A stretch of DNA of 8,578 bases from Bacillota bacterium. GTDB taxonomy: Bacteria; Bacillota; Clostridia; Lachnospirales; Lachnospiraceae. The DNA lies in assembly GCA_023458855.1 (NCBI GenBank), contig JAEWWQ010000083.1:1-8578 (forward strand), read 5' to 3'. The notes below the pieces were generated by a model, which saw only the letters and a list, made by a program, of their open reading frames with translations, had not been told where the DNA came from and ran no database searches. The position numbers and the translations under genes were made by a program. Shown here piece by piece: positions 1 through 6,229 of this stretch (position 1 is the stretch's first letter; each line of letters opens with the position of its first letter).

Positions 1-88
1 ATTTTGCTTCTTCTGGGATTGGAGCACAGCCGTGGTTAACGCCTTGTGCTACGGAACACATTTCTTCCACTTCTTTTGAATAAATCAT
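1..88 (-). CDS. Iron-sulfur cluster assembly scaffold-like protein (N-terminal 29 codons, rest off the window)
   Basis: Only the first 29 codons are present; the gene runs off the left edge. The start at 88 is well supported: an AAAGGAG Shine-Dalgarno site lies at about 96-102, 7 bases before the ATG. The peptide begins MIYSKEVEEMCSVAQG and continues with NHGCAPIPEEAK. This resembles, from memory, the N-terminus of a Clostridia/Lachnospiraceae family annotated as iron-sulfur cluster assembly scaffold proteins (NifU/IscU-like, often beside a 'GGGtGRT' protein). The cluster-binding cysteines of that family lie further downstream and cannot be seen here, so the function is tentative while the presence of a gene is solid. 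It follows the ABC transporter genes after 225 non-coding bases and probably has its own promoter, because that gap contains a TTGACA box inside inverted repeats (136-172). Confidence 0.6.
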   Translation of the reverse strand, partial: MIYSKEVEEMCSVAQGVNHGCAPIPEEAK

Positions 89-135
89 GTGAAATCTCCT
101 TTCGATTATGTAAAACTTATATTTATGACTTTACT

Positions 136-172
136 ATTGATAGCACATTTATTGAGTATCAATTGTCAATAA
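136..172 (-). promoter_or_regulatory. Overlapping inverted repeats with a -35-like box upstream of the scaffold-like gene
   Basis: Two perfect 7-bp inverted repeats interlock here. TTATTGA (149-155) pairs with TCAATAA (166-172) across 10 bases, and ATTGATA (136-142) pairs with TATCAAT (157-163) across 14 bases. A consensus TTGACA (minus strand, 164-169) lies within them. The best -10 candidates are poor: TGCTAT at 140-145 after an 18-base spacer, or GTGCTA after 17. That pattern fits a promoter that needs or is blocked by a regulator. The regulator is unknown; an Rrf2/IscR-type or Fur-family protein would suit an iron-sulfur gene, but no precise consensus match is claimed. Confidence 0.4.
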
Positions 173-313
173 TAACCTCGTATATTTTCGCACAAATAGC
201 TGAAAAAATCTAGTCCTTTTTTATCTATTTATGCTTTTCTTTCCCTTTTTACATAAATTTCACGTATTTTCTACAGCATCTTCCAGTTTTACCAATTGCT
301 TCGCATTTTCTGT

Positions 314-1108
314 TTATGATAACATCATTCTGTCATTTGCGAACTCACCGCCACTTGCTTCTTCAAATTTTGCAAGTAAATCAGACACATGAAGATTTTT
401 CTTTTCCTCACCTGCAACGTCATAAATGATACGCCCTTCGTGCATCATGACCAATCGATTTCCGAGACGAATTGCATCTTTCATATTATGTGTGACCATA
501 AGTGCTGTCAGATTATCCTCTGCAACAATTCTTTCTGTTAATTCCAAAACTGTTTTTGCTGTCTTAGGATCAAGTGCCGCAGTATGTTCGTCCAATAATA
601 AGAGCTTTGGTTTTTGTAACGATGCCATAAGTAGTGTCAATGCCTGTCTTTGCCCTCCTGACAGCAAACCAACTTTTGAAGTCATACGCGTTTCAAGTCC
701 CAAGCCTAATTTTTCCAATTTTTCTGCGTAGATTTCTTTCTCTTCTTTCGTAATACCCCATTTAAGTCCACGTTTTTTGCCGCGTCTGTATGCGAGTGCA
801 AGATTCTCTTCGATTTCCATTCCTGCCGCGGTTCCATGCATTGGATCCTGGAATACACGTCCCAGATATTTTGCCCTGGCAAATTCCGGCTTTCTGGATA
901 TATCTTCTCCATCAAGCGTAATAACACCGGCATCAATCGGATAAACACCTGCTATCATGTTAAGCATTGTAGACTTTCCGGCCCCGTTACCACCGATAAT
1001 CGTAATGAAATCACCAGGGTTCATATGTAAATTAAGGCCATTCAGCGCTACTTTTTCATTAATGGTTCCTTTATTAAAAGTTTTTTCTACATTCTCTATC
1101 CTTAACAT
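314..1108 (-). CDS. ABC transporter ATP-binding protein of a TrpXYZ/ABC_sub_bind-type importer
   Basis: This 264-residue cytoplasmic ATPase energises the importer encoded with the permease and lipoprotein just upstream. All nucleotide-binding motifs are present: Walker A GGNGAGKST (39-47), Q-loop Q87 in VFQDP, signature LSGGQ (149-153), Walker B LLLLD with catalytic E174 (169-174), D-loop ALD (178-180) and switch H207 in VTHNM. The string DEHTAALDPKT after Walker B is typical of ATPases paired with ABC_sub_bind lipoproteins. The ATG lies inside the last codons of the permease gene (overlap 1102-1108), and an AGGAGG site is embedded in the permease 3' end, so translation is probably coupled. 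The ending FANDRMMLS matches, from memory, the usual C-terminus of this family, so the protein looks complete. The transported substrate is not shown by this subunit. Confidence 0.95.
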   Translation of the reverse strand: MLRIENVEKTFNKGTINEKVALNGLNLHMNPGDFITIIGGNGAGKSTMLNMIAGVYPIDAGVITLDGEDISRKPEFARAKYLGRVFQDPMHGTAAGMEIEENLALAYRRGKKRGLKWGITKEEKEIYAEKLEKLGLGLETRMTSKVGLLSGGQRQALTLLMASLQKPKLLLLDEHTAALDPKTAKTVLELTERIVAEDNLTALMVTHNMKDAIRLGNRLVMMHEGRIIYDVAGEEKKNLHVSDLLAKFEEASGGEFANDRMMLS

Positions 1109-2028
1109 GATTGTTTACCTCCTTTTGTATAAGAAGATTTGATTTTCCACTTATCCATTGCAACCGGAATGCATAGTGCCAATGCAACAATAATAGCAGA
1201 AATTAATTTCATATCATTTGCATCCATACCCAATTGAAGCACAATTGCACGGATAATGAAATATACCACAGAGCCTACCACCGCCGATGATAACTTGCTG
1301 GCAAAGGAACGTAACTTTCCAAGCAGCATATCACCAATGACAATTGCCGCAAGGCCAATTACGATAGCACCTGTACCCATACCTACATCAGCATATTTCT
1401 GATTCTGGCAGACAAGCGCTCCAGACAATCCAACCAAGCCATTGCTGATCATAAGTGCCAGCATCTTAGACCATTTTGTATTCGTTCCAAGTGCACGTAT
1501 CATATCTTCATTATTTCCTGTCGCACGCAATGCACAGCCCACTTCCGTTCCAAAGAACCAATATAGGGCAGCAATTGTAAGAACCGCAAAGACAATACCA
1601 ATTATCATTGTTGCCATAGATTGTGAGATACCTGTTACAGCCATAAACTGCGTTACGATAGTATCTACCTTCAAAAGCGGAATATTACTTCTTCCCATAA
1701 TTCGCAAATTAATTGACCACAAAGCAATTTGCGTAAGAATTCCAGCCAGAATTGCTGGTATTTCAAATACTGTATGTAAAAATCCTGTTACCGCTCCGGC
1801 AATAACTCCCGCCAATGTCGCTACAATCAATGCAACTACTGGATTTACACCATGTGTTACAACCAGCATCGCACATACACATCCGCCAAGTGCAAAGCTT
1901 CCATCTACCGTCAAGTCTGCAATATCCAAAATCTTATATGTTATATATACGCCCAGAACCATAACTCCCCATAAAATACCTTGTGTCACAGCCCCTTGCA
2001 TAGCTAACATAACACCACCAAAGTTCAT
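1102..2028 (-). CDS. ABC transporter permease (BPD_transp_2 / LivH-RbsC-like) of the same importer
   Basis: This 308-residue integral membrane protein forms the translocation pore with the ATPase. I count about nine hydrophobic segments, roughly at residues 12-33, 43-58, 63-88, 94-112, 135-158, 188-207, 216-236, 247-266 and 274-291. A polar cytoplasmic loop GTEVGCALRATGNN (160-173) is the EAA-like region of the BPD_transp_2 family and probably contacts the ATPase. LTVDGSFALGG (39-49) is typical of permeases paired with ABC_sub_bind lipoproteins. The start at 2028 has a perfect AGGAGG eight bases upstream. The gene is separated from the lipoprotein gene by a strong terminator (2184-2233) and a leader with a second hairpin. 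Its end overlaps the ATPase start by 7 bases. By family the importer may carry an aromatic amino acid or another small organic compound, but this is not settled by sequence. Confidence 0.93.
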   Translation of the reverse strand: MNFGGVMLAMQGAVTQGILWGVMVLGVYITYKILDIADLTVDGSFALGGCVCAMLVVTHGVNPVVALIVATLAGVIAGAVTGFLHTVFEIPAILAGILTQIALWSINLRIMGRSNIPLLKVDTIVTQFMAVTGISQSMATMIIGIVFAVLTIAALYWFFGTEVGCALRATGNNEDMIRALGTNTKWSKMLALMISNGLVGLSGALVCQNQKYADVGMGTGAIVIGLAAIVIGDMLLGKLRSFASKLSSAVVGSVVYFIIRAIVLQLGMDANDMKLISAIIVALALCIPVAMDKWKIKSSYTKGGKQSC

Positions 2029-2070
2029 AAATATTTCCTCCTGCCACCTGCTTCATCTTTCATTGATTCC

Positions 2071-2096
2071 AGAAAATCTGTTTCCAGGAATTTTCT
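2071..2096 (-). promoter_or_regulatory. GAAA-loop hairpin in the permease leader
   Basis: On the minus strand AGAAAAT-CTG pairs with CAG-ATTTTCT around a GAAA tetraloop, with a two-base bulge (TC) in the 5' arm. It lies about 43 bases before the permease ATG and outside its Shine-Dalgarno site, and no T-run follows, so it is not a terminator. An mRNA-stabilising or RNase-protective role for the permease-ATPase message is possible but inferred. Confidence 0.35.
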
Positions 2097-2118
2097 TTTA
2101 AATTAAAACAATTACATG

Positions 2119-2145
2119 CTTAACTATATTACCACAAAACGTTAC
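2119..2145 (-). promoter_or_regulatory. Weak extended -10 promoter candidate before the permease
   Basis: The minus strand carries TGGTAATAT, an extended -10 motif (TGn plus TAATAT), in the 155 bases between the lipoprotein terminator and the permease. No good -35 box lies 17 bases upstream. If real, it would let permease and ATPase be transcribed independently of the lipoprotein. Otherwise they depend on read-through of the terminator. Confidence 0.25.
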
Positions 2146-2183
2146 ATTATTAAAGTGTTAAAAATAGCAAAATTAACCCACAC

Positions 2184-2233
2184 AAAAAAAGAAAGCCAAG
2201 TGCTCTATCATGTTTGATAAAACACCTGGTTTC
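2184..2233 (-). terminator. Strong intrinsic terminator between lipoprotein and permease genes
   Basis: On the minus strand a long stem spans 2191-2233: GAAACCAGGTG then TTTTATCA on the 5' side pair with TGATAGAG then CACTTGGCTTTC on the 3' side. There is one bulged C, a few G-U pairs and an AACA loop. Seven T residues follow at once (2184-2190). It lies about 30 bases after the lipoprotein stop codon and inside the transporter operon, so it probably limits transcription of permease and ATPase relative to the binding protein. Confidence 0.85.
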
Positions 2234-2263
2234 TCTTATAATTTTCGTATTTTTATTGTATCA

Positions 2264-3295
2264 CTATTTTTTATAAGCTGATAAATCAATTCCCAATGTT
2301 GCTGCTGTTTCATCATTTCCGGCAAATTCGCATTGGTCAGCTGTTAAATATCCAATTGGCATGTCGGCGGTCGTAGCCTCACCTTTTAAGATTTTAACTG
2401 CCTGTTCTGCAGTCAATTTTCCTAAATTGTAATAATCAATTCCAAATGTTGCAAGTCCGCCTGCCTCAACCATACCGGCCTCACCACAGATTACCGGAAG
2501 ATTATTTTCATTTGCGACCATTGCCACAGTCGTCATACCGGCTGCAATCATATTATCTGTAGGTGCATATACTGCATTTACTTTTCCCACCATAGATTCT
2601 ACAACTGATTGAATCTCATTCGAACTTGATACAGTAAATTCTTTCCAGTCAAGCCCGGCTGCTTCAATTTCCTTCTTTGCTATATCTGCCTGAAATACTG
2701 AATTATCTTCTGCTGAGCAGTAGAGAATTCCAACTGTTTTTGCTTCCGGTAATAACTCAGTCAATAATGCGATTTGTTCCTTTACAGGTGTTAAATCTGA
2801 TGTTCCTGATACATTGCCGCCAGGTGCCTCATTAGAAGCAACCAAGCCTGATGTAGCCGGATCGGTAACTGCTGTAACAAGAATCGGAATATCTGTTGTC
2901 TTTCCTGCTACTGCCTGTGCTGCTGGTGTAGCAATTGCAAGGATCAGGTCATTTCCGTCATTTACTAATTTGGAAGCAATCGTATCACATGCTGTCTGAT
3001 CTCCCTGTGCATTTTGCTGATCCACTTCATATTTAATACCAGCTTCATCTAATCCATCAATAAATCCCTTATTGGCGGCATCAAGTGCTGCATGCTCCAC
3101 TAACTGGATCACACCAATCTTATATACTGTATCATCAGAAGCAGCGGCTTCTGTTGTAGCTGCCTCTGTTGCCGCTTCTGTCGTTGCAGTTGCTTCAGTA
3201 GCGGGTACTTCAGTTGTTTCCGTTTTGCTGCCACAACCTGCTAACATGGTTAATGACATTGCACCGGCTAATGCCATTGCTAATAATTTTTTCAT
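2264..3295 (-). CDS. Substrate-binding lipoprotein of an ABC importer (ABC_sub_bind family)
   Basis: This 343-residue lipoprotein captures the solute outside the cell for the permease/ATPase pair downstream. The start at 3295 is preferred because AAGGAGA sits six bases upstream and the peptide then opens directly with a signal sequence (MKKLLAMALAG); an in-frame ATG at 3331 would add 12 charged residues. The lipobox is LAGC, with lipidated C21. A low-complexity Thr/Ala/Glu linker (about 22-55) tethers the domain to the membrane. The folded part starts near residue 57 with YKIGVIQLVEHAALDAA, and TAVTDPATSG (141-150) and NVSGTSDLTPV (161-171) are typical ABC_sub_bind motifs. Known relatives include TrpX-type tryptophan binders and the tyrosine-binding CD0873 of Clostridioides difficile. 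No T-box or other amino-acid riboswitch is visible in the short leader, so the ligand is undecided. Confidence 0.93.
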   Translation of the reverse strand: MKKLLAMALAGAMSLTMLAGCGSKTETTEVPATEATATTEAATEAATTEAAASDDTVYKIGVIQLVEHAALDAANKGFIDGLDEAGIKYEVDQQNAQGDQTACDTIASKLVNDGNDLILAIATPAAQAVAGKTTDIPILVTAVTDPATSGLVASNEAPGGNVSGTSDLTPVKEQIALLTELLPEAKTVGILYCSAEDNSVFQADIAKKEIEAAGLDWKEFTVSSSNEIQSVVESMVGKVNAVYAPTDNMIAAGMTTVAMVANENNLPVICGEAGMVEAGGLATFGIDYYNLGKLTAEQAVKILKGEATTADMPIGYLTADQCEFAGNDETAATLGIDLSAYKK

Positions 3296-3300
3296 AATAT

Positions 3301-3307
3301 TCTCCTT
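3301..3307 (-). promoter_or_regulatory. Ribosome binding site that fixes the lipoprotein start
   Basis: The minus strand reads AAGGAGA, with GGAG six bases before the ATG at 3295. The alternative upstream ATG at 3331 has no comparable site, so this motif decides in favour of the shorter protein with an intact signal peptide. Confidence 0.8.
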
Positions 3308-3364
3308 TTTCTGACCCTTAACTTTTTTCATTTAACGCTTTTATGCATTAAAGTAAATCATATC

Positions 3365-3411
3365 AAAAAATATACTCGAAAAGAAGCGTTTTGTCAATTC
3401 CTTTCGAGTAT
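3365..3411 (-). terminator. Intrinsic terminator of the miaB-topB-hexapeptide operon
   Basis: ATACTCGAAA (minus strand, 3402-3411) pairs perfectly with TTTCGAGTAT (3372-3381) across a 20-base loop, followed by AT and six T residues (3365-3370). It begins 29 bases after the stop of the acyltransferase-like gene. The large loop makes it a weaker terminator than the one at 2184-2233. Confidence 0.65.
3369..3397 (-). promoter_or_regulatory. Sigma-A promoter for the ABC importer, nested in the upstream terminator
   Basis: The minus strand has a perfect TTGACA (3392-3397), a 17-base spacer and TATATT (3369-3374, five of six consensus bases). Transcription would start near 3362, giving a leader of about 65 bases to the lipoprotein ATG. 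The -35 box lies in the loop of the terminator hairpin of the preceding gene, and the -10 box overlaps the last stem bases and the start of the T-run. Confidence 0.75.
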
Positions 3412-3440
3412 CTATATTTAAAATCTGAATATAAAAATCT

Positions 3441-4115
3441 TTATACCGGCTGTTTCTTAACAATATCATCCTGTTTCTTATAAATGCTGTATGGCGGAAT
3501 ATATCCTCTTACGCAGGAAATCGGGTATACATTCGATTCTCTTCCAATAACTGTTCCCGGATTTAATACAGAATTGCATCCAACTTCCACATAATCACCT
3601 ACCATAGCTCCTACTTTTTTAATTCCTGTTTCAATCGTACCCTCATCCGATTTCATGACTACCAGTGACTTATCACTCTTTACATTGGAAGTAATAGAGC
3701 CTGCACCCATATGTGCCTTGAATCCAAGAATGCTGTCTCCGACATAATTATAATGTGGAACCTGAACCTTATTAAATAAAATAACATTTTTTAGTTCTGT
3801 AGAATTTCCTACAACTGCGCCTTTTCCAACAATTGCACTTCCACGAATAAATGCGCATTGTCTGATCTCGGCATCTTCATCAATGATGCATGGTCCATTA
3901 ATATAGGCTGAATCAAACACCTTGGCAGACTTTGCAACCCATACATCATTTCCCCGCTTTTCAAATTTATCGGCCGGTAATGTTTCTCCCAGTTTTAGGA
4001 TAAATGCACTGATTTCCGGGAGCACCTCCCATGGGTAGGTGCTTCCGGTAAATATATCTGCAGCAATTGTTTCATGCAAATCATAAAGATTCTTAATCAT
4101 AAAATGTTCCATCAT
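3441..4115 (-). CDS. Orphan left-handed beta-helix (hexapeptide) protein resembling the GlmU acetyltransferase half
   Basis: This 224-residue protein has a short helical N-terminus (about 1-50, with YPWEVLPEI) and then hexapeptide-type repeats (about 55-200) that should form a left-handed beta-helix. The segment VPHYNYVGDSILG to GAGSITSN (119-144) lines up with the GlmU C-terminal active site; H121 matches the catalytic histidine of GlmU as I recall it. There is no nucleotidyltransferase domain, so the common label 'UDP-GlcNAc pyrophosphorylase' cannot describe its activity. Sugar-phosphate or nucleotide-sugar acyltransfer is plausible; the acceptor is unknown. Two adjacent ATGs (4115, 4112) follow GGGAG; the second has better spacing. 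A third, at 4100, would remove five residues. It follows topB by 35 bases with a hairpin between them, and probably shares its transcript. Confidence 0.8.
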   Translation of the reverse strand: MMEHFMIKNLYDLHETIAADIFTGSTYPWEVLPEISAFILKLGETLPADKFEKRGNDVWVAKSAKVFDSAYINGPCIIDEDAEIRQCAFIRGSAIVGKGAVVGNSTELKNVILFNKVQVPHYNYVGDSILGFKAHMGAGSITSNVKSDKSLVVMKSDEGTIETGIKKVGAMVGDYVEVGCNSVLNPGTVIGRESNVYPISCVRGYIPPYSIYKKQDDIVKKQPV

Positions 4116-4125
4116 AATCTCCCAT

Positions 4126-4147
4126 CTGAAGGATTCTTTGCCTTCAG
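4126..4147 (-). promoter_or_regulatory. Intergenic hairpin between topB and the acyltransferase-like gene
   Basis: CTGAAGG and CCTTCAG form a perfect 7-bp stem with an 8-base loop. On the minus strand it lies just after the topB stop and immediately before the GGGAG ribosome site of the next gene, with no T-run after it, so mRNA processing or translation control is more likely than termination. On the plus strand TTTTT follows (4148-4152), so it could act as a terminator for antisense transcripts. Confidence 0.5.
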
Positions 4148-4150
4148 TTT

Positions 4151-6226
4151 TTACTTTTTATAATATTTTAATATGTTATGAAACTGTGTATATAGTACTG
4201 TCTGGTTATTCAGCTGTTTTACCTGATTTGTCCTTCTGCTTACGAAGTCTGACAGTTTATCCATATATTCCCTATTTGTGATACTACCATCCGCTACTCC
4301 TGTCAAGCCTTTTTCCCAACTTGCTGTTAAGGTCGGATTCAGCAATGCCTTAATAGAATGATCAACCACTTCATAAATCAGCTCCCCCATCAATGTGGGC
4401 GTCAGCACCTGCGTTTTTTTATTTAAAGCAATATAATCAATATTCACTAACTTTTTAAGGATTTCGGCACGTGTTGCAGAAGTACCGATTCCACTGCCCT
4501 TCATCTGCGCTCTCAAATCTTCGTCTTCAATAAACTGTCCTGCATTTTCCATCGTTAATATAATGGATCCGGAATTGTATCGTTTCGGAGGTGATGTCTC
4601 GCCTTCTTTTATAGACAGCTCTTTTAAGGATAATTCCATACCTTTTTTTAAGGTTCCCAGAATATCCAGAAATCCGCTGTCACATGCCACGTCTTCCGAT
4701 TCTTTTTCATCCTCTTTGCTTTCGTTTCCATCATTCGTATTTGTCTGCTGTGTTTTTTCAGACAGATTATTTTCCGTTTCCTTCGTCTCTTCTTTCTTCT
4801 TTGCAAAGGAATATTGAGTCACTTTCCTATAGCCTTCCTCCACCAATACTTTGAACGTGGAAAAAAACTTTTCTTCTTTTATGGATGTTGTTAAACTGAC
4901 TTTGTTGTAAATTGCCGGTGGATAAAAAATAGCTAAAAATCTTCGTGCAATAATCTCATACACCTTTGCCGCCGTTGGTGTTAACGTTCGTAAAGCACTA
5001 AGTCCCTGTCCTGTCGGAATGATTGCATAATGATCTGTAATCTGTTTATCATTTACATATCTTGACTTTACTATTTTCTTGTACGTTTCTTTCTGCAGAA
5101 TTTCTTCCGCATATTCTTTTCCGTATTCATAATTGCAGAGTCCTTTCAGATTTTTACTGATTTCTTTCGCAACAGCCGTTGACAATACTCTGGCATCTGT
5201 TCTTGGATAAGTCGTTAATTTTTTTTCATATAATTCCTGTACAATACGAAGTGTCTCATCCGGACTTATTTTAAATAATTTTGAGCAATCATTTTGTAAT
5301 TCGGCAAGATTATATAATAATGGCGGATTCTTAGTTTCTTTCTTGCGTTCAATTCCTTCTAAAACCGGGTTTTCGACCGGTTCCTCTTTTATATAGGCAA
5401 TCAGACTTTCTGCCGTTTCTTTTTCTTGAAAGCCGTTTTCTTTATATAGCAATGGAGATTGATAATATTTGGAGCCTTCCACTGCTTTCCATTCTCCCTG
5501 ATATTCATGTTCCGAGACACCGAACGTTCCCATCAGACGATAGAACGGAGTCTTGACGAATTCTCTGATTTCCCTCTCCCGGTTCACGATGATTCCAAGC
5601 ACACAGGTCATTACACGTCCAACTGAGATTACTGCTTTATCCGCTTTTAAAAAACTTTTTACGGAACTGCTGTATTTCAGTGTCAGTACCCTTGAAAAGT
5701 TAATGCCCATCAGATAATCTTCTTTCGCACGCAGATATGCTGCTGAACATAGATTGTCATAAGCAGATGAATCCTTTGCTTCCTTTATCCCGCGGAGAAT
5801 CTCTTCTTCCGTTTGTGAATCAATCCATACACGTTTTAATTCCGCATTTGGATTATGTCCTGCCATCTGCAATACCAGTCTTTGTATATATTCTCCTTCA
5901 CGTCCGGAATCACCACAGTTATAAATAACATCAACGTCTTCACGATTAAATATTTCTCTTACGATTTTAAATTGTTTTTTTACATTATCTATGACTTCAT
6001 ATTTGTATTCATCCGGGATAAACGGAATGGTATCAAGCGACCATCTTTTGTACTTGGGGTCGTACGCTTCCGGGTAGCTCATGGTTACCAAATGTCCGAC
6101 GCACCAGGTAATGATTGCTTCCTGAGACTCCATGTAACCGTCTTTATTACTGAATCTGTATTTAAGCGCTTTTCCAAATTCTCTTGCCACACTTGGTTTT
6201 TCGGCTATAAAAACACTCTTACCCAT
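4151..6226 (-). CDS. topB: DNA topoisomerase III (type IA)
   Basis: This 691-residue enzyme passes single DNA strands through a transient break and serves decatenation and recombination-intermediate removal. The Toprim domain opens with FIAEKPS (catalytic E9) and carries GDSGREGE (105-112). The active-site tyrosine is Y340 in TTYPRTD, followed by TDHYAIIPT (397-405) and GSGIGTSATRAEI (577-589). In the usual DxDxE metal motif the second Asp is Gly (D106-S-G-R-E110), as I recall from many TopB proteins with DAGREGE. A highly charged segment of about 40 residues (475-514, rich in K, E, T, N) interrupts the core, and there is no C-terminal zinc-finger region; the protein ends at NILKYYKK. The ATG at 6226 is three bases after the miaB stop, with GGAAGG in the miaB end, so translation is probably coupled. 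Confidence 0.95.
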   Translation of the reverse strand: MGKSVFIAEKPSVAREFGKALKYRFSNKDGYMESQEAIITWCVGHLVTMSYPEAYDPKYKRWSLDTIPFIPDEYKYEVIDNVKKQFKIVREIFNREDVDVIYNCGDSGREGEYIQRLVLQMAGHNPNAELKRVWIDSQTEEEILRGIKEAKDSSAYDNLCSAAYLRAKEDYLMGINFSRVLTLKYSSSVKSFLKADKAVISVGRVMTCVLGIIVNREREIREFVKTPFYRLMGTFGVSEHEYQGEWKAVEGSKYYQSPLLYKENGFQEKETAESLIAYIKEEPVENPVLEGIERKKETKNPPLLYNLAELQNDCSKLFKISPDETLRIVQELYEKKLTTYPRTDARVLSTAVAKEISKNLKGLCNYEYGKEYAEEILQKETYKKIVKSRYVNDKQITDHYAIIPTGQGLSALRTLTPTAAKVYEIIARRFLAIFYPPAIYNKVSLTTSIKEEKFFSTFKVLVEEGYRKVTQYSFAKKKEETKETENNLSEKTQQTNTNDGNESKEDEKESEDVACDSGFLDILGTLKKGMELSLKELSIKEGETSPPKRYNSGSIILTMENAGQFIEDEDLRAQMKGSGIGTSATRAEILKKLVNIDYIALNKKTQVLTPTLMGELIYEVVDHSIKALLNPTLTASWEKGLTGVADGSITNREYMDKLSDFVSRRTNQVKQLNNQTVLYTQFHNILKYYKK

Positions 6227-6229
6227 GCA

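Noticed and set aside
203..222. A6/T6 inverted repeat as terminator of the ABC importer operon
   Set aside because: The stem is A-T only around an 8-base loop and has no GC core, so I do not see a convincing terminator in the gap 89-313.
260..313. In-frame open stretch of 17 codons after the ATPase stop (TENAKQLVKLEDAVENT), suggesting stop-codon readthrough
   Set aside because: The ATPase already ends with what I recall as the family's usual C-terminus (FANDRMMLS), and 17 open codons are expected by chance; no readthrough signal is seen.
706..948. 80-codon minus-strand frame inside the ATPase gene
   Set aside because: It is an out-of-frame shadow of the ATPase, which carries all expected motifs in its own frame.
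1442..2101. Plus-strand 219-codon open frame
   Set aside because: It lies antisense to the well-supported permease gene, has no family motifs or good ribosome site, and looks like a shadow of permease codon use. The other plus-strand open frames (e.g. 5855-6304, 6371-6640, 4563-4817) are rejected likewise.
3101..3240. Repetitive Thr/Ala/Glu-coding stretch as a DNA repeat or insertion
   Set aside because: It is the low-complexity linker following the lipobox, common in clostridial lipoproteins, and the reading frame stays intact.
3296..3331. Upstream in-frame ATG giving the binding protein 12 extra residues
   Set aside because: It lacks a ribosome site and would put a charged leader before the signal peptide; the ATG at 3295 has AAGGAGA at good spacing.
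3296..3362. T-box or other riboswitch before the importer
   Set aside because: The predicted leader is about 65 bases, too short for a T-box, and no specifier stem or T-box consensus is visible.
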